A DNA stretch of 10,910 nucleotides from CAZMVU01 sp964569295 (GTDB taxonomy: Bacteria > Hydrogenedentota > Hydrogenedentia > Hydrogenedentales > JAGMZX01), in NCBI GenBank assembly GCA_964569295.1, contig CAZMVU010000170.1:1-10910 (forward strand). Direction: 5' to 3'. Below, one piece after another: positions 6,184-10,910 of this stretch (the stretch's first letter is position 1; the number at the start of each line of letters is the position of its first letter). The translations under genes and the position numbers were made by a program. The notes beneath the pieces were generated by a model. The model was given only the letters and a program-made list of their open reading frames with translations, ran no database searches and was not told the DNA's origin.

Positions 6184-6207
6184 GCGGGGCGGCAATGACC
6201 GCCCCGC
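6184..6207 (+). terminator. GC-rich hairpin after rpsO
   Basis: GCGGGGCGG (6184-6192) pairs exactly with CCGCCCCGC (6199-6207) around a 6-base loop, 12 bases after the rpsO stop. A short TTT (6214-6216) follows after a GC-rich gap, so it is an imperfect intrinsic terminator. In well-studied bacteria, a partial terminator and processing sites lie between rpsO and pnp. This element occupies the same position. Confidence 0.55.
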
Positions 6208-6306
6208 GCGCCGTTTATCCCCTCCCATGGAACCAACCGGCGCAGCCCATCAGGTAATAAAAGCAGAAGAAGTGGAAGAAGCAAAAAACCAAGAATGAAA
6301 GAACAT

Positions 6307-6333
6307 GTGGGACGGCAATGGGAGGCGTTCCAC
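6307..6333 (+). promoter_or_regulatory. Hairpin immediately upstream of the pnp ribosome binding site
   Basis: GTGGGACG (6307-6314) pairs with CGTTCCAC (6326-6333), eight pairs including one G-U, around an 11-base loop containing GGGAGG. It ends four bases before the AAGGAG Shine-Dalgarno (6338-6343). A long purine-rich, probably unstructured tract (about 6259-6305) precedes it. In Escherichia coli, a leader stem is cut by RNase III and PNPase then represses its own message. This hairpin could play a similar role, but that is inference. Confidence 0.4.
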
Positions 6334-6337
6334 GAAG

Positions 6338-6355
6338 AAGGAGTAGAATACGTTG
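6338..6355 (+). promoter_or_regulatory. pnp ribosome binding site and TTG start choice
   Basis: AAGGAG at 6338-6343 is nine bases from TTG (6353-6355) but fifteen from the in-frame ATG (6359-6361). Spacing favours TTG initiation, adding only two residues (Met-Gly) to the protein. Confidence 0.5.
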
Positions 6356-8674
6356 GGAATGGAACGTCTCACAGTAACCATCGGCGATAAGGAGCTCGAG
6401 TTTGAAACCGGGCGCATCGCCAAGCAAGCCCAGGGGGCGGTCATCTGCCGCATGGGCGACACCATGGTGCTTTCCGCCATTGTGGTGGCACCGGAAGCGC
6501 GACCCGGAATGGATTTCTTGCCCATGACCGTGGACTACCGGGAAAAGTTTTACTCGGTAGGCCAGATTCCGGGCAATTTCTTTCGCCGGGAAGCACGCCC
6601 CTCGGAGCGCGAAATCCTCGTGTGCCGGCTTACGGACCGCCCGTTGCGCCCGCTTTTCCCCAAGGGCTTTCACAATGAAATGCTCGTCTGCCAGACCGTG
6701 CTCTCGGCGGACAATGTGCACGACCCGGATGTACTCTCGATCAATGCCGCCTCCGCGGCGTTGCACATATCGCGCGCGCCTCTCATGCAGCCCATCGGCG
6801 CCGTACGCGTCGGGCGCATCGAGGGTGAGTTCGTGGTGAACCCCACCATCGAAGAATGTGAGGTGAGCGACATCGACATCGTGATGGCCGGCACGGCCGA
6901 CGCGATCGCGATGGTGGAGGGCTCGGCGCAAGAGGTGAGTGAAGAAACCATGCTCGAGGCGCTCGAGTTCGGCCATAAGCACATCAAGGATATCGTCACC
7001 GCCATTGAAGAGCTTCGCAACCGCGCAGGCGTCGAGAAGATGGCTTTCGAGGCGCCCGAACCGCCTGCCGAAGTGGTCGAGGATGTGGCCGCCATCGCGG
7101 GCGACCGGCTCAAGGATATCCTCAAGATCATGGACAAGCAGGAGCGCTACGAAACGATCGACGCGCTCAAGCAGGAGGTCCACGAAGCGCTCGAACAGAA
7201 ATACGGCGCGGAACTTTATGAAGAACGCGCCGGCGACATCGGCAAGGTCTACAACGAACTGAAGAAGAAGATTATGCGCTGGTCGGTTATCGAGACCAAC
7301 CAACGCATGGATGGGCGCGGCCTCGCCGATGTGCGGCCCATCACTATCGAAGTCGGATTCCTGCCCCGTGCCCATGGCTCGGCCCTCTTCACCCGCGGCG
7401 AAACCCAGGCCGTCGTCACCACGACGCTGGGTACCAGCCGGGATGAGCAGAAGATGGACGAGATCACGGGCGAAGGCTTCCGCCGGTTCTTCCTGCACTA
7501 CAACTTCCCATCCTGGTCGGTGGGCGAAGTGCGGCGCATCATGGGGCCGGGCCGGCGCGAGATCGGCCATGGCAAACTGGCCGAGCGCGCCGTGGAAAGC
7601 GTGTTGCCCTTCGCCGATCCGGAAGCGGCGCCGGACGAAGAGCAGGAGGACTTCCCCTACACAATCCGGATCGTGTCGGACATTACGGAGTCCAACGGAT
7701 CGAGTTCGATGGCCACGGTGTGCGGCAGCTCGCTGAGCCTGATGGACGCTGGCGTGCCCATCGAGGCGCCGGTGGCCGGGATCGCCATGGGGCTGATCAA
7801 GGAAGGCGAGGAAGTGCGCGTGCTCACGGACATCCTGGGTGATGAAGACCACCTGGGCGATATGGACTTCAAGGTCACCGGCACGCCCAACGGCATCACC
7901 GCCTTCCAGATGGACACAAAGATCAGCGGCATCTCGCGCGAGGTCATGACCCAGGCGCTGCAACAGGCGCACGAGGGACGCAACCATATCCTCGAGAAAA
8001 TGGCCGAGGCCATTGCTGAGCCACGCACGGAAATCTCGCCCTACGCGCCGCGCATCTACTCGATGAGCATCGACCCGGAGAAAATCCGCGACGTCATCGG
8101 CCCGGGCGGCAAGGTCATCCGCGCTATCCAGGCCGAGACTGGCGCCGAGATCGAAATCCAGGACGATGGTACGGTGAAGGTGGCGGCCGTGGACCAGCCG
8201 AGCGCACAGGCGGCCATCAGTCTCATCGAGGAGATTACCGCCGACGTCGAAGTGGGCAAGGTATACAAAGGCCGCATCACCCGCATCATGCCCTTTGGCG
8301 CCTTTTGCACCGTCATCGGCAACAAGGAAGGCCTGATCCACATCTCCGAACTCGCGCCCGGCCATGTCAACGAAGTCAATGACGTGATCGACGTGGGCGA
8401 TGAGGTGGATATCAAGGTCATCGAGATCGACCGCATGGGCCGTGTGAACCTGTCGAAGGTGCAGGCCGATGTCGAGCTCGGCCGTGTGGACGCCAGTGAA
8501 GTCAGCAGCAGCGGCGGACGTGGCGGCGACCGTGACCGCGGCGGACGCGGCGGCGACCGCGGCGGACGTGGCGGCGACCGCGGCGGACGTGGCGGCGACC
8601 GTGACCGTGGCGGACGCGGCGGCGACCGCGGCGGACGTAGCGGCGGCCGGAGCGGCGGCGGCGGGCGCCGTTAG
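6353..8674 (+). CDS. pnp: Polyribonucleotide nucleotidyltransferase (PNPase) with RGG-rich tail
   Basis: PNPase degrades RNA 3' to 5' with phosphate, releasing nucleoside diphosphates. It is a trimeric ring and a core RNA-decay enzyme. The 773-residue product has the standard order: first RNase PH domain (about 5-145), all-helical linker (about 235-320), second RNase PH domain with GSSSMATVCGSS (about 448-459) and the catalytic region DEDHLGDMDFKVTGT (about 498-512), a KH domain with VIGPGGKVIRAIQ (about 581-593), and an S1 domain starting GKVYKGRITRIMPFGAF (about 635-651). It is longer than the usual 700 or so residues because of a 53-residue tail (721-773) made of GGRGGDR and GGRGGDRDR units. 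Such tails bind RNA or mediate protein contacts in other systems; the role here is inferred. I place the start at TTG 6353 by Shine-Dalgarno spacing; ATG at 6359 is the alternative. A 14- to 15-bp hairpin follows the gene. Confidence 0.97.
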   Translation: MGMERLTVTIGDKELEFETGRIAKQAQGAVICRMGDTMVLSAIVVAPEARPGMDFLPMTVDYREKFYSVGQIPGNFFRREARPSEREILVCRLTDRPLRPLFPKGFHNEMLVCQTVLSADNVHDPDVLSINAASAALHISRAPLMQPIGAVRVGRIEGEFVVNPTIEECEVSDIDIVMAGTADAIAMVEGSAQEVSEETMLEALEFGHKHIKDIVTAIEELRNRAGVEKMAFEAPEPPAEVVEDVAAIAGDRLKDILKIMDKQERYETIDALKQEVHEALEQKYGAELYEERAGDIGKVYNELKKKIMRWSVIETNQRMDGRGLADVRPITIEVGFLPRAHGSALFTRGETQAVVTTTLGTSRDEQKMDEITGEGFRRFFLHYNFPSWSVGEVRRIMGPGRREIGHGKLAERAVESVLPFADPEAAPDEEQEDFPYTIRIVSDITESNGSSSMATVCGSSLSLMDAGVPIEAPVAGIAMGLIKEGEEVRVLTDILGDEDHLGDMDFKVTGTPNGITAFQMDTKISGISREVMTQALQQAHEGRNHILEKMAEAIAEPRTEISPYAPRIYSMSIDPEKIRDVIGPGGKVIRAIQAETGAEIEIQDDGTVKVAAVDQPSAQAAISLIEEITADVEVGKVYKGRITRIMPFGAFCTVIGNKEGLIHISELAPGHVNEVNDVIDVGDEVDIKVIEIDRMGRVNLSKVQADVELGRVDASEVSSSGGRGGDRDRGGRGGDRGGRGGDRGGRGGDRDRGGRGGDRGGRSGGRSGGGGRR
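8513..8650 (+). repeat. Tandem 69-bp duplication encoding the PNPase RGG tail
   Basis: Two adjacent 69-base copies (8513-8581 and 8582-8650) each encode one GGRGGDRDR unit and two seven-residue units. The copies differ at about four bases and share the same CGT/CGC wobble pattern, so they arose by duplication of DNA rather than by selection on the protein alone. The last unit of copy two has drifted to GGRSGGR. Within each copy, 21- and 27-base sub-repeats are visible. Confidence 0.85.
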
Positions 8675-9031
8675 CCCCGGGACCGCAGGCGCCCTCTGCC
8701 AAGCGCGTACAACAGCAACAACTTCTTACGGGCGCCATCGCTTATACGGCGGTGGCGCCTGTACCCTGCGAAGCACAAAGGTTTGGCTGCACTGTGACGG
8801 GAAGCGCCAGACCGCATGCATTCGCCATGCGGGCGCATCCGCGAGTCAAAGGGTGCTGCCCACTTGGTAAAGAGAACAGAGAAGCCAAAACCGCGCAGCC
8901 GGAAAAGAGGGACAACCCGCAACCGCCTGCTCCGCGAAGCAGCGCCGCCAACCGGATTCACCGGGTCACCAATCATTCGTCTGCTGTCGTTCCCGTCTTT
9001 GAAACGCGGCTTATGCCGCAGGAGTAACGCC
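8675..9031 (+). other. pnp to M16 peptidase spacer
   Basis: This 357-base spacer contains the long hairpin at 8727-8763, a second hairpin CCGCATG/CATGCGG (8812-8818 with 8826-8832, 7-base loop), and a small GCGGC/GCCGC stem with a TTAT loop (9006-9019) abutting the next gene's Shine-Dalgarno. The peptidase frame stays open back to an ATG at 8816, but that part is basic, low in family features and overlaps a hairpin, so I treat it as non-coding. No clear promoter was seen. Confidence 0.45.
8727..8763 (+). terminator. Long hairpin downstream of pnp
   Basis: Bases 8727-8741 pair with 8749-8763, giving 15 pairs including two G-U wobbles, around a 7-base loop. The core is GGCGCCATCGC with GCGGTGGCGCC. 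It begins 53 bases after the pnp stop. No U-tract follows, so it may act as a 3' stabiliser or a Rho-assisted terminator rather than an intrinsic one. The fold is clear; the function is inferred. Confidence 0.6.
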
Positions 9032-9034
9032 TTG
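9020..9034 (+). promoter_or_regulatory. Ribosome binding site deciding a TTG start for the peptidase
   Basis: AGGAG (9020-9024) lies seven bases before TTG (9032-9034), an ideal spacing. No ATG lies nearby in frame. A GCGGC-TTAT-GCCGC mini-hairpin (9006-9019) directly precedes it. This site fixes the peptidase start about 72 codons downstream of the first ATG of the open frame. Confidence 0.7.
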
Positions 9035-10306
9035 ACAAGCGGCGCCTATACCGAAGAATGCGTGTCTGTACGCACATTGGATAACGGCCTCACGGTCACA
9101 CTCGAGCGTCTGCCGCACCTGCATTCGTATTCCGCCGGGGTGTGGATTAAAACGGGGTCGGCGGCGGAACGAGAACACGAGGGGGGGCTCGCCCATTTTC
9201 TCGAACACCTGGTATTCAAAGGCACCACCACCCGCTCCGCGCAGCAACTCATGCAAGAGGTCGAGGGCCGGGGCGGCCAGTTCAACGCCTTCACTTCGCG
9301 CGAGTACACGTGCATCTACGTAAAAATGCTCGCCGAGCATGTGCATATCGGCATCGATGTCCTGGCGGATATCATTCAAAATGCCACCTTCGCCGATCTC
9401 GAGAAGGAACGCAATGTCATCCTCGAGGAAATCGCGTCTATCGAAGATATGCCGGATGAATACGCGCACGACCTGATCACGTTGCAACACTGGCCGGACC
9501 ATCCCTTGGGGCGGCCGGTCTCAGGCAGCGCCGATTCCGTGGCGCGCCTGACGTATGACGATGTACGCGCCTTTCAACAACGGTGGTACCGGCCGAAAAA
9601 CATGGTGGTCTCCGTGGCGGGTAACTTCGATGAAGAAGCGGTTGCCAATCAAATCGCAGAGTGCTTTGGCGCCTTGCCACACGGCGATACGGCGCCGCGG
9701 CCCACTCCCCCGGCCTTTCATAGCGGGACCCAGCATATGCACCGGGATATTGCGCAGTCGCATGTGTGCATCGGTTTTCCGGGCGTGCCGGCAACGGCGC
9801 ACGAACGCTACACCTTCGAGTTGCTGAGCAATACCCTGGGGGGCGGATCAACATCGCGCCTGTTCGACCGCGTGCGCGAACAGGAAGGCCTGGCTTACGC
9901 CATCTACAGTTTTCAATCGGCCTACCTGACCGCTGGGGTATTCGGCATCTATGTGGGCGTGGCACCGCAGAACATCGCGCGCACGCTCGCTATCACGCGC
10001 GAGGAATTGCTACGCATGCGTGATGAACCGGTGAGCGATGCGGAACTCGCGGCAAACCGGGAACAGCTCAAGGGCGGCCTGCTCATGGCGCTCGAGAGCT
10101 CGTTCACACGCATGGCGCGCATGGCGCGCTCGATGCTCTACTACGGGCGCATTTTGCCCGTCGAGGAACTCATAGACCATATCGAAGCGGTCACAGCCGG
10201 GGAAATCAACGCGCTGGCACGCCGCACGTTCACCAAAGACAACTGTGCCCTCCTCATACTGGGCCCGGCCGAGGCGCAAACCGTCGATAGGGGACTCGCC
10301 TTGTGA
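9032..10306 (+). CDS. M16 family zinc peptidase (processing-peptidase-like)
   Basis: A 424-residue metallopeptidase of family M16 (pitrilysin/insulinase type, MlpA/PepR/YmxG group), the usual size for the single-unit bacterial members that act as dimers. The N-terminal domain carries the inverted zinc motif HFLEH (residues 55-59), with the third ligand most likely E133 in ERNVILEE. The C-terminal half contains LSNTLGGGSTSRLFDRVRE and QEGLAYAIYS (about 265-293), the conserved Arg/Tyr substrate-binding region. No signal peptide or membrane segment is visible, so it is probably cytoplasmic. In other bacteria, relatives are encoded just after rpsO-pnp, as here, but their natural substrate is poorly defined. 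Initiation is placed at TTG 9032 because of the AGGAG at 9020-9024 and because family sequence (VRTLDNGLTV) begins right after it. The stop codon overlaps the dut start by four bases. Confidence 0.93.
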   Translation: MTSGAYTEECVSVRTLDNGLTVTLERLPHLHSYSAGVWIKTGSAAEREHEGGLAHFLEHLVFKGTTTRSAQQLMQEVEGRGGQFNAFTSREYTCIYVKMLAEHVHIGIDVLADIIQNATFADLEKERNVILEEIASIEDMPDEYAHDLITLQHWPDHPLGRPVSGSADSVARLTYDDVRAFQQRWYRPKNMVVSVAGNFDEEAVANQIAECFGALPHGDTAPRPTPPAFHSGTQHMHRDIAQSHVCIGFPGVPATAHERYTFELLSNTLGGGSTSRLFDRVREQEGLAYAIYSFQSAYLTAGVFGIYVGVAPQNIARTLAITREELLRMRDEPVSDAELAANREQLKGGLLMALESSFTRMARMARSMLYYGRILPVEELIDHIEAVTAGEINALARRTFTKDNCALLILGPAEAQTVDRGLAL

Positions 10307-10755
10307 ACCCGCCGGTGACCATACCCATCGCACGCATGCCGGGCTGCGAGGATTTGCCGCTGCCCGCCTATGAAACCGCGCATAGCGCTGGGATGGACCT
10401 GCGCGCCGCCGTAACGGAAGCGGTGACCCTGGCGCCGGGCGAGCGCGCCCTCGTGCCCACTGGCATCCGCATTGCATTGCCGCCGGGTTACGAGGCCCAG
10501 GTGCGCCCCCGCAGCGGCCTCGCCGTGCGCCATGGCATCTCGATGGTGAACACGCCAGGCACCATCGACGCCGACTACCGCGGCGAAATCCGCGTGATCC
10601 TCATCAACCACGGCCACGAACCTTTTTCCGTGAAGCGGGGCGAGCGCATCGCGCAGCTTGTCGTGGCGCCGGTATCGCACGCGGTGTGGGAAGAATGCGG
10701 CAGCCTCCCCCCCACCTCCCGCGGCGAAGGCGGCTTCGGGCATACCGGGGTGTAA
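10303..10755 (+). CDS. dut: dUTP diphosphatase
   Basis: A trimeric dUTPase of 150 residues, complete. It hydrolyses dUTP to dUMP and pyrophosphate, keeping uracil out of DNA and supplying dUMP for thymidylate synthesis. All five motifs are visible: AGMDLRA (29-35), RPRSGLA (68-74), NTPGTIDADYRGE (83-95, with catalytic D89), RGERIAQLV (112-120) and RGEGGFGHTG (140-149). The fifth motif has His where Ser is more common. The GTG start at 10303 overlaps the peptidase stop (GTGA), which implies translational coupling. No separate ribosome binding site is evident. This order after pnp and the M16 gene is known in other bacteria. Confidence 0.97.
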   Translation: MNPPVTIPIARMPGCEDLPLPAYETAHSAGMDLRAAVTEAVTLAPGERALVPTGIRIALPPGYEAQVRPRSGLAVRHGISMVNTPGTIDADYRGEIRVILINHGHEPFSVKRGERIAQLVVAPVSHAVWEECGSLPPTSRGEGGFGHTGV

Positions 10756-10771
10756 CGCGGGACGGGCGGTA

Positions 10772-10800
10772 TTGCAGCAGCGCGGAATATCGGCTAAGAT
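10772..10800 (+). promoter_or_regulatory. Weak candidate promoter upstream of the last gene
   Basis: TTGCAG (10772-10777) and TAAGAT (10795-10800) are 17 bases apart. They match the sigma70 consensus at three and four of six positions. Initiation near 10807 would leave a leader of about 45 bases before the ATG at 10852. The spacing is good and the hexamers are poor. Confidence 0.3.
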
Positions 10801-10851
10801 CGCACTATGCGGATGCAGACGCAAATACAGCGGCCGTCTGAAGGACTAACA

Positions 10852-10910
10852 ATGAGTGCAGTTCTTCTACTACCGATGTTTTGGTTCCTTCGTGCCAGTT
10901 GTGAGCAAGC
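10852..10910 (+). CDS. Start of an unidentified gene, cut by window end
   Basis: An ATG at 10852 is preceded by AAGGA (10841-10845) at six-base spacing. The frame stays open to the window end, giving MSAVLLLPMFWFLRASCEQ. The hydrophobic stretch at residues 3-13 could begin a signal peptide or membrane segment. The RASC segment does not fit a lipoprotein box well because of the Arg. Only 19 codons are visible, so the product cannot be named and the call depends mostly on the ribosome binding site. Confidence 0.45.
   Translation, partial: MSAVLLLPMFWFLRASCEQ

Noticed and set aside
6215..8365. 716-codon open frame on the minus strand opposite pnp
   Set aside because: It lies wholly antisense to a clear PNPase gene and is rich in Asp, His, Arg, Ala and Val, as expected of a reverse reading of GC-rich codons. 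It has no recognisable domain.
8513..8650. CRISPR-like array suggested by regular short repeats
   Set aside because: The repeats are in frame inside pnp, have no unique spacers and encode the Gly-Arg-Asp tail.
8816..9031. 72-codon N-terminal extension of the M16 peptidase from the ATG at 8816
   Set aside because: The extension is basic and unstructured, overlaps a hairpin and lacks family similarity. A well-spaced AGGAG with TTG at 9032 gives the normal family length.
10852..10910. Lipoprotein signal at the start of the last gene
   Set aside because: The Cys is preceded by Arg-Ala-Ser, which does not fit the usual lipobox, and only 19 codons are visible.

Overview
The window is a GC-rich bacterial chromosomal segment. 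It has six recognisable housekeeping genes on the + strand (3528-10755), preceded by a looser accessory stretch (1-3527) and followed by the first 59 bases of one more gene. The Tat-exported TIM-barrel sugar isomerase at 2105-3037 belongs, from memory of the family, to a type abundant in Planctomycetota and similar environmental phyla. The rpsO-pnp-M16-dut order is seen in several phyla. A planctomycete-like or candidate-phylum bacterium (for example Hydrogenedentota) is my best guess, held with low confidence.

Left part. Bases 1-245 carry no gene and start with a short motif that resembles repeats found beside REP-associated transposases. A MoxR-type AAA+ ATPase (246-1094, minus) and a small zinc-finger protein of unknown function (1266-1799, plus) diverge from a 171-base shared upstream region. 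The zinc-finger gene converges on the isomerase (2105-3037, minus) across a 305-base spacer that holds an inverted repeat. The isomerase has a Tat signal and an ideal ribosome binding site. A 490-base gene-poor stretch then precedes gap. It contains a plausible plus-strand promoter with a palindrome in its spacer, a leader hairpin, and minus-strand open stretches that may be gene or repeat remnants.

Right part. gap (3528-4523) and pgk (4608-5810) encode two consecutive glycolytic steps and are separated by a perfect 14-bp hairpin without a U-tract. No tpiA follows. Instead rpsO, pnp, an M16 peptidase and dut follow on the same strand. The last two overlap by four bases (GTGA). Three successive genes appear to use non-ATG starts (TTG, TTG, GTG), each supported by spacing or overlap.

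How the genes relate. gap and pgk make ATP in lower glycolysis. rpsO and pnp are the classic ribosomal-protein/RNA-decay pair, with a hairpin between them and another just before the pnp Shine-Dalgarno, where autoregulation would be expected. PNPase ends in an unusual RGG/RGD-rich tail built by a 69-bp tandem duplication. I found no convincing new defence or mobile system. The most interesting items are the PNPase tail, the leader and intercistronic hairpins, and the unexplained spacers at 1800-2104 and 3038-3527.
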